64,000 bases of DNA from Aspidiotus rigidus (Eukaryota > Arthropoda > Insecta > Hemiptera > Diaspididae), in the NCBI GenBank assembly GCA_035079385.1, contig JAVHKY010000040.1:558001-622000 (forward strand), written 5' to 3'. Below, piece after piece: positions 23,693 to 33,598 of the stretch (its first letter is position 1; each line of letters starts with the position of its first letter). Made by a program: the position numbers and the translations under genes. Below the pieces are notes generated by a model. The model ran no database searches and was not told where the DNA came from. It worked only from the letters and a program-made list of their open reading frames with translations.

Positions 23693-24570
23693 CTCCAATA
23701 ATTCAACATGGAAGTTGCATTCATAGAAGAACTAACATTGTCATTGGATGTGTTCCTTGTTGAAAAATAAAAATTACCCCTAAAATCATTACAAACAAGC
23801 ACCCGACTGCTGGTTGGCTGGAAGAGGTTCTTGCTAAGCTTCTTGACTTTCTGACTCGACTCAGCGTTTGACTTCTAAGTTTTAGCTTTTATTCTATAAT
23901 ACACCTTTAAGCTTTCAACTTGTCATCCTTCTCCAATTTCTACACTAAATACAAGTTATTCTTTGGCTTTTAGCTTGATGCGTAGTTTCTCCCATTAATA
24001 TTCTGTCAAATATTTGGCTTGCAATGTTGGGATTTATTTCTGAGTTTCTGCTTTCAGCTTTCTTGATTCCACAACATCTCTGGCTTTACGCTTTATGGGT
24101 TCTGAAATTTGGTCTTGATTTCTTTGATACGGTAATACTTATCTCCCTTCGCAGAAATGTTCATCAATTTTTCACAAGTACCTAAACAAACATTCAACAA
24201 TTTCTTAACTTATTATATTGATTCTTCTCGATCTTGATGCAATTTCCAGTCACTACTAAGTATTGGTAATATGTAACTTAAAACAAACACCCAATAACCA
24301 TGGTATATCTTTTTCTCACCTTTCTTCTCAACAGTTTATTCAGTTTATTCTCAATTTCATTGACTCACTTTTTTCAGACATCTGTACTCCTCTTTGATCA
24401 TTTAATATTGTCGCATTCTACTCCACACTTCTACATTCATAATTATCATTCCTTGTTCTCTTCAATTATTCACATTCTCATATCTTTCTTGCTTGTTTTC
24501 TTCAAATAACATAATGCATAAAAATGTGTCGTGATGCAACCTACTTTGCTGAACATGAACCTATCACAAA
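23693..24570. other. No gene; subterminal-repeat-like tract
   Basis: From 23,810 to about 24,120 words like TTTAGCTTTTA, GGCTTTTAGCTTG and TTTCAGCTTTC recur many times, resembling the interior of a non-autonomous hAT element. Clear termini are not visible. 24,121-24,560 is AT-rich with only chance frames. Confidence 0.35.
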
Positions 24571-24831
24571 CTTAGACCATATAATAGATAGACCGAGCAT
24601 AGTGATTAGTAGTGCTATAAGGATCATCGGACCCTTTCTGGGTAGCGCGGTTGACTGCGGAGAAGGAGACGCTGAAGTGTGTGTTTCACTCCGCCGCGCA
24701 TTCACCCGCTACGCACATAAAAATGTAAACAGGGTCCAGCGATCCTTATTTTCTTATCATGTCCTCGTATCAATGGTTGACATACGCTTATATGGCTGAT
24801 GCTCGGCCTATCTATTATATGGTCTAAGATC
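24571..24831. mobile_element. MITE family K, about 261 bp
   Basis: The left terminus CTTAGACCATATAATAGATA, then GACCGAGCAT, and the right terminus ATGCTCGG, then CCTATCTATTATATGGTCTAAG, are inverted repeats of about 32 bp. The centre has a GC-rich segment (GTTGACTGCGGAGAAGG, CCGCCGCGCATTCACCCGC) that also appears in the element at 27,444-27,668. Non-coding. Confidence 0.65.
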
Positions 24832-25149
24832 ACAAACCGATCGCATACGCGAATATGAAAAGATATGATAAGAAAATAGTATTCCAGGCCCTTAAACTAA
24901 TTACACTATGCTAGGCGACAAAACATTTATTTGACAAATCGGATCGCATGTAACACAGACCACTACATAGGATTGACAAAGCAATAAGCCCTCAACAATT
25001 TGCGAGACATAGGTAGTGAGGAAAGAATATAACGATCAATAAACGCGAGATTGAAACAGATACAATATCTTAGTTAATATTGATTTCATGTTCAAGTATT
25101 GAGATACTACCCTACACAATCGTTCATTCTTTTTTCTCTACTTTTATTA
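24832..25149 (-). repeat. Dispersed repeat fragment
   Basis: About 25,030-25,130 (AACGCGAGATTGAAACAGAT ... TTGAGATACTACCCTAC) is the reverse complement of part of 10,760-10,850. It is cut off where the Helitron begins. Confidence 0.5.
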
Positions 25150-26105
25150 TCTCTAATATATAAAGCAGAAAGTTTGTCCGTCTGTCGTCCTGTCCGTTTA
25201 TAACTCGAGAACTACTGGGCCGATCGCTTTCAAACTTTCAGGATATATTGTCCTCATCCCAGAGCAGCACATAGACTCATAAAAATAAAAATTTGACGGG
25301 GAGGTGCTGAGTAATTTCAAAAAAGGGCGAAAACAATGACTCTTTTCAATATAAAAAAACGTGGTGGTGTAGCTTGCCATGTACGTTAGACCTACGCGCG
25401 TTGAGTGGCGCAGTTTCGAGAATTGAATTATTGTGATAACTCGAGTATAACTCATTTTTATGAAAAATTGAAGAGAACAAAAATTGTAGCCCCTGTAATT
25501 TCCTTTCGAATGAGCCCGGTTCCAGATTTTTAGGAGGAAATTTTGTGACTACAGTATTCGCTGTACTTCCATACTAAGCAAGTTATTTTATTCACAGTTT
25601 TAAAAACACCTACATAAAGGATTTTACATCCGGTATCTCATACAAGAACCAATGTCTAGACACGGTGCGCACTGCGTATGGGCTAGCGGAAATTACCCTT
25701 TTTTTTACCTCTTGTCCGTGTGTTTTCTTAGGGACTGGCAAAATGTCAATGGATTTGTCTGTATTCTGCTGCGATGAATACAGGCTTCACGCGTTAAGTC
25801 AGCTCTCAAGTGAATTAGTGTGTAAAAAATTTAATTTGGTGATTTTATTTTTGTGCGACTCGGAACTTTGATATATTTTTATAAGTACAGTCGCAGTTTT
25901 TGGTGTCTATTTTCTTATTTTTGAACTGAATAGTTGTGAATTTTGCAAAACTCTTTCCACTGTTTCTTTTTTAAAAATTCATCTGAATTCCAGGATACCT
26001 ACAAAACACACATACCTACAAGATACAGATACCTATAAAACACAGATATCTACTCAACACACAGCTAGCGGTCAGGCGCGCCGGAGGCGCGTCGCCAACC
26101 GCTAG
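25150..26105 (+). mobile_element. Short non-autonomous Helitron, copy 1 (about 956 bp)
   Basis: The 5' end TCTCTAATATATAAAG is preceded by A. The 3' end is a GC-rich hairpin (GGCGCGCCGGAGGCGCG near 26,077) followed by CCAACCGCTAG and then T at 26,106. A|TC...CTAG|T with a subterminal hairpin and no target duplication is the Helitron pattern. No Rep-helicase is encoded. Most of its body is shared with copy 2 at 38,446-39,364, including GAGAACAAAAATTGTAGCCC and the run of GATACCTAC / ACACAGATATCTAC words before the 3' hairpin. Confidence 0.8.
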
Positions 26106-26216
26106 TTCATTATATTTTTTGACTATATACCTCTTAGACCATATTATAGTACATAGACCGCTAATAGTGATAAGAAGCTTGTCGGAACATAGGAGACTCT
26201 GTAAGTCGGTAAGGTT

Positions 26217-27099
26217 TGCCGTACAAAGTTAAATTGACGTACATCCAAATTGGGATGTTAACCTAGGTCGGATTATTGTCGTGTCGGAGAAATGTCGTGT
26301 CGGAAACATGAACTGTCAAAGAAATGTCGGGTCGGAAAATTTGTGTGTCGGAAAAATGTCGTGTCGGAAATTCGTAGTCGGAAAAATGTCGTAGAACCAT
26401 CGCCTTCCTCTCTCGCCGCACTCGCTTGAATTTCTGGGTGACGATTTTACGTTCAATGTATTTGGCCATAAGAATCGTGATTTTCAATTAGTCGTAGATG
26501 ACTCAATACTTCATTAATAGAATTGCTTCTTTCAGTTATCGATTCTCTTGAAGTATTTAAACGATTTATAGGATATAATTTTTCGACAATACGAATTGTA
26601 ATAATTTAAATCGTATTTGAAAATTGCAAATTCCGCATCGTGAAGCATGGTACGTTAAAATTATCCCCCACATGTTCAAACACGGCTACCAACTTACGTA
26701 ACTTAGGTTAACATCCCAATTGACGATCAGGCAAACTGTATCTTCTGGACGATTGGTGCGAGTGTGTGAATCGTGATAACACACTACTATTACTTCATTG
26801 ATGGAATAACAGGGAAAAATTCAAATCTAGAAAATTGGAGCTTTGTTTCACACACACTACTCTGAATTTTGTTGAAATGGACGTTTTTGACGTATCCAAA
26901 CCACGATCCAAAAACGTTAATATCGGAAGGAGGGATGTTTGTAGCAGAAAACTGGTGTGATAATTGGATTTCTCGTTGAAAAATCGTTCTAGTAACACAT
27001 ATTTACATCTCAGTCAGCCGTATTAATCTTATTTTAAGAAAATGTAACTTCTTCCCGATCGTCGCTTTGGATATACGTCAATTCAACTTTGTACGGCAG
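26217..27099. mobile_element. CTGCCGTACAAAG-family MITE (about 883 bp), itself interrupted
   Basis: The left terminus GCCGTACAAAGTTAAATTGA and the right terminus CAATTCAACTTTGTACGGC are inverted repeats, matching the ends at 30,404-30,793. It is larger than the 390-bp copy mainly because of the insert at 26,246-26,722. Confidence 0.65.
26246..26722. mobile_element. Nested MITE with a GTCGG-rich short repeat array
   Basis: CAAATTGGGATGTTAACCTA at the left and its mirror TTAGGTTAACATCCCAATTG at the right give inverted termini of about 18 bp. Just inside the left end, 26,265-26,395 holds about eight irregular copies of GTCGTGTCGGAAAAAT. The array is on one side only. Non-coding; the matching minus-strand frame is a reading of the array. 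Confidence 0.6.
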
Positions 27100-27258
27100 A
27101 GGTCTCACGGCGTTAATGTGAGTGGGTGTGGTATCGCTCACATCCCCTTAGGTCGCATGCACCGAACCATCCATACCAAACCTTTCCGACTTACAGCCAA
27201 CCTCTTATCTTCCGACAACTGATAACGTCATTTACATAGGCTATCGGCGGTCTATGTA

Positions 27259-27418
27259 AGGCGCTAGAGGTATTCTCAAGAATGTAAACAAACACGTGAT
27301 GTGGTGGTGAATTTTAGTGAAGCGGTGCGACTATAGGTGCGAAGTCGAACCGCTTCACTAAAATTTACCACCACATCACGTGTTTGTTTACATTCTTGAG
27401 AATACCTCTAGCGCCTTA
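27259..27418. mobile_element. 160-bp near-perfect palindrome with 9-bp target duplication
   Basis: The arms of about 75 bp match with a single visible mismatch. They start AGGCGCTAGAGGTATTCTCA and end with its complement, and pairing continues through AACACGTGATGTGGTGGTG to a ~12-base centre. The flanks GTCTATGTA at 27,250-27,258 and 27,419-27,427 are identical. The AGGCGCTAGAGG terminus recurs in diverged form near 22,312 and 31,195. Confidence 0.8.
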
Positions 27419-27443
27419 GTCTATGTACTAAGATGGTCTAAGA

Positions 27444-27668
27444 TATACCTCTTATGGACTGAGCTTGGACAACGTTTACTCGTGGAAAGATATGATAAGA
27501 AAATCAGATGCGGAGAACTCGGAATAGGCGACGCGGTTGATTGTGGAGGGAGGAGGAGGAGCTGTTACTCCTCCGCGCCTCACCCGCGCTGTCTTCCGCA
27601 CGCTATTCACGTTTCCACGATCGTTTAACATTGCAGTATATGGACAAAGCTCAGTCCATAAGATGTAT
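27444..27668. mobile_element. MITE related to family K, about 225 bp
   Basis: ATACCTCTTATGGACTGAGC at the left is mirrored by GCTCAGTCCATAAGATGTAT at the right. The GC-rich middle (GCGACGCGGTTGATTGTGG ... CCTCCGCGCCTCACCCGCGC) resembles the centre of 24,571-24,831. The frames read here on both strands follow from the symmetry and are not genes. Confidence 0.6.
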
Positions 27669-27682
27669 ATAGTCAAAGATTC

Positions 27683-28345
27683 TATTCCGTAAAAGCGAAC
27701 ACTCAACTCAACGTAGTTAATCAAACTGATACCTTTCTATCAAGAGACAGAAATGTGAACAACAAATGTAATTAATAGGACGATGATCGTGATTAAAATA
27801 ATCCGCAGTATGAAATAGGAAGAATGCAGGTGATCATTGATCAACGTTCCTAAATTAATAACTCAATACTCTACTTTTATGATCGGAACTCATTGAGGTG
27901 TAAGTAGAGCACTAATATTGAAAAGGGTTTTTTCAATTGTACAAATCTACTTTTTAGTTGCTTTTACAATAGTACTTTCGGGTGTTATCCCATCAGAAAT
28001 GCAATACAACTGATGATTGTAAAAGTAACTAATAAAGTAGATTTGTACAATATTGAAAAAACTCTTTTCAATCTACTTTTATTGTTCATAATATTTTCAT
28101 ATTTCCCCGACCGATTGCAACAATGTGAATTTATCTCCTAGGTATCACTTAAATTCTATTCTGTAAAAGCAAACACTCAAAGCACGTAATCAAACTGATA
28201 CCTCTCTATCAAGAGACCGAAATGTGAACAAGGAATGTAATTAATATTATATGACGGTAATTGTGATTGAAATAATCCGCTGTACAAAATAAGAAGAACG
28301 CATGTGATCATATTGATCAACGTTCCTAAATTAATAGCTTATAAG
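27683..28345. repeat. Two direct repeats of ~180 bp flanking a palindrome
   Basis: 27,683-27,860 and 28,154-28,345 are parallel copies (TTCCGTAAAAGCGAACACTC / TTCTGTAAAAGCAAACACTC; CTGATACCTTTCTATCAAGA / CTGATACCTCTCTATCAAGA; GATCAACGTTCCTAAATTAA in both). Part of the intervening sequence and the second copy match 10,640-10,740 inverted. They could be terminal direct repeats or a tandem duplication of an unknown element. No coding sequence seen. Confidence 0.6.
27916..28072. mobile_element. Palindromic MITE, about 157 bp
   Basis: ATTGAAAAGGGTTTTTTCAA at the left mirrors TTGAAAAAACTCTTTTCAAT at the right. TTGTACAAATCTACTTT / AAAGTAGATTTGTACAA and GCTTTTACAAT / ATTGTAAAAGT continue the pairing. 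Confidence 0.65.
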
Positions 28346-28355
28346 CGTCAAATCT

Positions 28356-28576
28356 TATAGGGCTTTTCCACGTTGGCGCATTGCATATGTATTCTCCTAC
28401 GTGTCATCGCAATGGTAGTATTTCCAAAATTCCAACATTGCTCTTAGGGGTGTTGCTGGATTGCATACTCATTTTCATTGTGGAGTAGTTTGCCATAAGA
28501 GCAATGTTAGAAATACTACCATTTCAATAACATGTAGGAGAATACATGCAATGCGCCAACATGGAAAAGCCCTATA
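28356..28576. mobile_element. Palindromic MITE family O, copy 1 (221 bp)
   Basis: TATAGGGCTTTTCCACGTTG and CAACATGGAAAAGCCCTATA are the ends. Pairing continues through GCGCATTGCAT, TGTATTCTCCTAC and ATGGTAGTATTTC to a centre with GGATTGCATACTCATTTTCA. Copy 2 is at 30,981-31,194. Confidence 0.75.
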
Positions 28577-28657
28577 ACAAAGCAAACAAATTACGCAGTA
28601 CGCAGCAGTACAAGCATACTCATTTGCAATCTGAGATTCCTTAGATTTGCCATCAGT

Positions 28658-29042
28658 TGAGGACCTATCTGTACAAAGGGCGTCCGTCGGACGGATGCCC
28701 TTTTTGTGGAGACCTCGATTTTCGTGCGTTTCAGATCATAAACTATCTTTTATAATTTTTTTTTTTTTTTTTTTTTTTTTTTCTTCAAACCCACAATTTT
28801 TTAATCTCAGCAAGAAGGGCGTCCGTCGTCATATTTTCAATGATTTCTACTTTGTTTGTTTCTGGATGTATTCAAAATGTGATCATCGTTTCTTATAGAG
28901 GAAGAGTTGCTCTTTAATTTTCATCCTTACCATTTTTTTGATTAAACTCGTTGTTGCGGAGATATTTTGAACTGAAACTTCAGACTGATTTTTCTGTAAT
29001 GAATTTTTCTTCACAGACGCCCTTTGTACAGATAGGTTCTCA
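28658..29042. mobile_element. MITE with 27-bp termini, 385 bp
   Basis: TGAGGACCTATCTGTACAAA, then GGGCGTC, is mirrored by GACGCCC, then TTTGTACAGATAGGTTCTCA. The interior contains a poly-T run (28,757-28,782) and a second GGGCGTCCGTCG at 28,817. Non-coding. Confidence 0.7.
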
Positions 29043-29170
29043 GTTACAAATACAACGCTGTCAAGGGAATGGCCCCCAAACTAAAAAAAAAGGGCCCAAA
29101 AAAAAGCCATTGCAAGTGATTCTTGACATGTAGAAGCAAGAACCTAAAAAGTATTTTAGTTTACCCTGAC

Positions 29171-29504
29171 CAGGGCTTGCACAATAACAGTTATTTTTCG
29201 GTTAACTGTTATAACTGAAATGAAAATATCAATTTTGACCGATTGACCGTTAACCGTTATTTTTTCGGTTATAACTGTTATTTGACCGAAAATTCTAGGT
29301 CTTCTAACAACGTTGACCGAAAATTTTAGGACTTCGACCGAAATATTTTTCAACATTTAACAGTTATTGGTCAAAATACAGCTTGACCGATAACCGAAAA
29401 AATTGGGAGGATCATTTTGACCGATAACCGATAACCAAAAAAATTTGTGAGGTCATTTGACCGATAACCGTTAACCGTTAAAAAAATTTCGGTCGCAAGC
29501 CCTG
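29171..29504. mobile_element. hAT-type MITE, 334 bp, with 8-bp target duplication
   Basis: It begins CAGGGCTTGCAC and ends GTCGCAAGCCCTG. The flanks ACCCTGAC (29,163-29,170) and ACTCTGAC (29,505-29,512) match at 7 of 8 bases. The interior carries more than ten TTGACCGATAACCG-like words on one strand, the subterminal repeats expected of hAT elements. Frames read from it are repeat translations. Confidence 0.8.
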
Positions 29505-29685
29505 ACTCTGACACTTCTATGAAACAAAAAATCTGAAAAATTAGTTCTTCCATCGTTGATATTACGGAGATATAGGTTGATATTATGGAGGTACGATCGT
29601 TCATGGAGATACGTGGATAATTAATCTTGATATTACAGAGTTGATATTACAGAGATACGTCAATTTAGGGGTATGCTTTACACAG

Positions 29686-30364
29686 AAAAAATACGCGTAA
29701 ATATACAAAAATATAGGTCGTGGGGCGACTAATAACTGTCCACAAAATTAATCAATTGTCATAAAATTTTTTCAGAGTGTTAGATGAGCGTTTGACACAG
29801 GTCTAAAATTTATTTATAACTTATCAGATCATTTAGAAACCTCGTTATCAACGACTGAAAATGCTTGAAATATATCACTTTTTGATCATTGATAACAAGA
29901 GTTCTAAATAATATTATGAGTTCCAAATTAATTTTAGACCTGATGTATTAAGGCGGGGATGCTTTATACCTTGGATGAAATGGTAACTTGAAATACCTCT
30001 CATGAGTCTAATATTGCACAGAATGCGATGAAACTTCGGAGTTTTATTGTTCAAGGTTACAGAAATACCGCTAATTAGTTTACAAGTAGTGTATATTGGA
30101 AATTGTAAAAAAAAATTATGAATATTACGCGCTCAGAACCAATTAGCGGTATTTCTGTAACCTTAAACAATAAATCTCCAAAGTTTCATCGCATTCTGTG
30201 CAATATTAGTCTCCTGAGAGGTATTCCAAGTTACCATTTCATTGAAGGTAGAGCATACCCTTAAACACTCATCCAACACTCTGGAAAAATTTCATGACAA
30301 TTCATTAATTTTGTGGACAGTTATTAGTCGCCCCACGACCTATATTTTTGTATATTTACGCGTT
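29686..30364. mobile_element. Long palindromic element (~680 bp) with a nested insert
   Basis: From ACGCGTAAATATACAAAAAT to its complement at 30,345-30,364 the two halves mirror each other for roughly 260 bp, including GGTCGTGGGGCGACTAATAA, GAATGCGATGAAACTT and GCGGTATTTCTGTAACCTT. The left arm holds extra sequence from about 29,796 to 29,942 that begins CAGGTCTAAAATTTATTT and ends AATTAATTTTAGACCTG, a smaller inverted-repeat insert. The centre is at about 30,095. Non-coding. Confidence 0.75.
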
Positions 30365-30403
30365 TGGCTGATGGTGGGTCCATAAAGAACATACACTATC
30401 ATT

Positions 30404-30793
30404 CTGCCGTACAAACACTGGTTAAATTGACGTATATGCGAAAACAACGATCACCGAAACGAGGCGTTCGGATCAATGGGCTGTATGTGTGTGTTGGTAA
30501 CGAAGCTTCGTATTCACACACCACTACTATCACAGTCGATTGCATATCAGTGCATATACGTCCCTTTTTTGGACGTATATGCATCGCAAGGTGAAAAATG
30601 TAGGCGCCGTATCTGAAGATTGAGCACTTATTGAAGAAAATTATTATGATTATCGAATTCTGCGTTGAAAATTGCTACGAGTGAGCAACTTATGCGATCT
30701 TAATATTTTTCGAATACATTTTTATATTCTTTTTGATACTTTTCCGTGATCGTTGTTTTCGCATATACGTCAATATTCAACTTCGTACGGCAG
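30404..30793. mobile_element. CTGCCGTACAAAG-family MITE, 390 bp
   Basis: CTGCCGTACAAACACTGGTT... and ...AACTTCGTACGGCAG are the ends. The inverted repeat extends through GACGTATATGCGAAAACAAC / GTTGTTTTCGCATATACGTC and GATCAC / GTGATC, about 45 bp in all. Its centre has a second mirrored word, GGACGTATATGC. This is the best-preserved member here of a family with ends at 8.7, 17.3, 19.3, 21.4, 22.3, 23.2, 26.2 and 40.2 kb. Confidence 0.75.
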
Positions 30794-30980
30794 AGATCTA
30801 GTGGGCACTGGCCACTGGGCAGTGAACTGAACTGCAGTGATGGAATGGAACGTGAAGCACGTGTGACGTGACCTGAACTGACACAGTATCCCATCGCCAC
30901 CACCATGATTGTATTGTCTTGATTTTCGTTTTTCCGGATCCGACATCTGGTTTACTTTTACATTGACCAATTGACCGAGA

Positions 30981-31194
30981 ATAAGGCTTTTCCAGCGTTC
31001 CATATTGCATACTTATTCGCCTCATTCTTATCAATACGGTGGGCTTTCTAACATTATTCTTACGGGTATTGCTAGGTTGCATACTCATTTTCATTCCGGT
31101 GTCAACCTGCCATAAGATCAATGTTAGGGAGCCCACCGTATTGATAAGAATCAGGCAAATAATTATGCAATATGGAACGCTGGAAAAGCCTTAT
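30981..31194. mobile_element. Palindromic MITE family O, copy 2 (214 bp)
   Basis: ATAAGGCTTTTCCAGCGTTC and GAACGCTGGAAAAGCCTTAT are the ends. The arms continue through ATTGCATA, TTCTTATCAATACGGTGGGC and TAACATT, and the centre GTTGCATACTCATTTTCATT matches copy 1. Confidence 0.75.
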
Positions 31195-33486
31195 ACCCCT
31201 AGCGCCTTAATTTTTTGTTCCACATTTTTCTTGTTAATTTTTGTCAGTTCTGTTTTTTCGTTGATTTGTAGCACGGTAATTTGTAGTAATTTTGTTAGTT
31301 CTTAATCACAGTGTGCGTTTAAAATATGTTCATCTTGTGAATTGTGTCAAAATGTTTATAATATAATTTGACCCATTCAGTTGGTCCCTCGCCAATACCA
31401 TCAATATCAATATACTCGTCATGCCAAGGATAAAATAACATCAATTGTTCTCGATAATACAGAAGAGTTTCTTTTTCTTTATTATATTTAACATAACGAA
31501 TAATCCTTGGCCGTTTCCGTGGGACAATTGTGAACTTCTGAGTTTACACATAGATGGAATGTAATTTTTCAGTACACTGCTAGATCTAACTTGAGTTGTC
31601 GTTGATAAAGGAAAGCAGTTTTCAATTAGAAGGTAAATAGGTAAGTATTTGGAATTCTAATCATATTATAGCCTACAAACCGTCAAATTATTTGCCCATC
31701 TAATCTTTCATCCTGTGCCTTCTTCCAGAATCATGTTGTACCTCCTACCAGTACATTTTAGTTTTTACACTAGATAACGCAGACCATGCTTTACAAATAA
31801 CCTCTACGAAGTGCAGCTCTTTTGTATGATGAAGCAATTTGTTCTGATCGAATGGTAACTTACATCGTAAGTGCATAATGATTATAATGATATAAAGCAA
31901 GATTTTTGATTCGTGTACGTTTGCTCCACTATTGAGCAGCTCCGTTTGCAAACTTTCGTACTAGTCAGATACGAATTGCGGAACCTTGTTTTTACTAAGG
32001 TAGGCTACCTATTTACTTGAGTGATAATTTATACTTATCACGCGTGGACTAAAACTGTTTTATTTTGCGTTTTAATGAGATTTGTAATTGCTACCGTGTA
32101 GGTGAAGTATTTAGCGTGTTTGATACAGGTAGTAATTATCACTGATTTATCAGGAATAAAATACGATTCGATTGTTATTCTCAATGATGAAAAATTTGGT
32201 TCCGCCTCGCAGATCAACTCGATCTAGATGAACGTTATATTTGCTACGAAATACGGTATATTGTCTGGTCCATACGTGCTTTATGATAGTAATAATTTGA
32301 AATAGCGAGCGATATTTTTTCTTCTAGGGTAGAAAGAAACATACTTTTTCATCTGTTTTTCTAAGAATCACAGATCCGTTATCTTCGGGTCGCCAATTAA
32401 GCGTAAAGTAGAAATGATACTTTAAGTGCACATCTAGCCCCGTTAGGAAATATAATTTACTCGACACTTGAGGACGCAGCGCAGAATAATTCCAAAGTTC
32501 TCAAGATATGGTTCGTTTTGGCTTAAGAATTATTGGTGAATGTAAGGCAGGAAGTGTCGCATATCCCGTAGAAAATGCGATAGCGGATTAGCAAGAATCG
32601 AATGAAATGAGAAACTGCAAATTGTTCTTCCATTCCATTTTCGAGCGCTTTCTTATCAAGACCACGATTCCAACCGTCAGAAAACAATTTTCCGCTCCCA
32701 CCTTCATCGCACGGAAATAATTATCATATTGTACAAGTATTGTTCTAAATTCGTTTGTTATTCATCTTTCTTATATTGAGCGAGTCGAATCGGGTTTTCT
32801 CCAAGAAGTGAAGAAGGAAAGAAAAAGAGACGACGAAAGCAGAGTGACCAGATATACTCTCTTGAGGTCTATTGAAAGAGTACCTATATAATTTCCAATT
32901 TCGTCCAAATTCCTCAAGAAATATTTTTTTATAGTCAAATCTTTGATCACATTACGCCTTTTGTAATGGAATCGTACTCTGTTTTCACTTTTATCGCGCT
33001 CAAGTTATTATTATTTTTTTTTTAAATAATCTTTTCTCATTGAAAATATCTAGTCGCCCTGCAAGGGAGGAGAAAACCAAGCGAATATTGTCAATGAATT
33101 GCCAGCAAAGGAAATAGCGTTCTATGCGACTATCATATTATTTTACTACCGCAATTTATCTCGCAATTTTAGCACTCACAAATACTCACACACACATACA
33201 CAATACGTGATTGCCCGCATATACATTGACGAATGATCATGTATTTTATAAATATGTATAGTAGACTAAATTCAACGTTTATTTAACGTTTATCAGCGAT
33301 TTATTTTACGACTGAATTGATCTGTTTACATCTTTTAATATAGGTGTTATTCTCCGTTCATTAAAAATATTTTCCATTCTCTCTAAGAACATATACATTG
33401 CATACGTAATGAATGGTTTCGTATTCGTTCTGCCGGGTCAATCTTTTTTACCTAATGTTGTAAAATGTTTAATAATGTGTATTTAG
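31195..33486. other. No gene seen
   Basis: Mostly unique-looking AT-rich sequence with chance frames only. It leads into the candidate exon and may be intronic or intergenic; the sequence does not decide this. Confidence 0.35.
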
Positions 33487-33598
33487 TCGAGCTTAGAATC
33501 TCCGATGCGAGCAGAAGCTGATATGGCTGGCATTCATCGCGCGATCCGAAAATCCAACCACAACTCTTCTAGTTCGGAACAGTTTCAGAATTTAGAGG
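33487..33598 (+). CDS. Candidate internal exon, 112 bp, unidentified protein
   Basis: A stretch of higher complexity and GC than its surroundings reads open without a stop: SSLESPMRAEADMAGIHRAI then RKSNHNSSSSEQFQNLE. It is preceded by a plausible acceptor (T-rich stretch at 33,448-33,456, then ATTTAG at 33,481-33,486) and followed by a possible donor, G/GTAATG at 33,598-33,604. Polar, serine- and asparagine-rich sequence with no motif I recognise. If real, it belongs to a gene whose other exons are not recognisable in this window. Against it: the donor is weak, there is a single exon, and no homology was recalled. Confidence 0.3.

Larger units (their letters stand above)
26131..27438. mobile_element. 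MITE family K relative, enlarged by nested insertions
   Basis: The left end CTCTTAGACCATATTATAGT, then ACATAGACCGC, is mirrored by GCGGTCTATGTA (27,247-27,258) and, beyond a 160-bp palindrome, CTAAGATGGTCTAAG (27,426-27,440). Interior words GTCGGAAC and GTAAGTCGGTAAGG pair with CTTTCCGACTTAC and TCTTCCGACAAC. The element therefore had extended inverted arms before being opened by the two elements below. Confidence 0.55.

Noticed and set aside
26265..26395. CRISPR-like array of short repeats
   Set aside because: Units are irregular, spacers are not uniform, it sits inside a MITE and the DNA is eukaryotic.
27444..27668. Protein genes on both strands
   Set aside because: Frames arise from the inverted-repeat MITE and its GC-rich centre; no domain is recognisable.
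27683..28345. Solo LTR pair of an LTR retrotransposon
   Set aside because: The direct repeats do not show TG...CA ends, a primer-binding site or any gag/pol sequence between them.
29156..29604. Minus-strand frames rich in ITVI/NGYR-like repeats
   Set aside because: They are readings of the TTGACCGATAACCG subterminal repeats of a hAT MITE.
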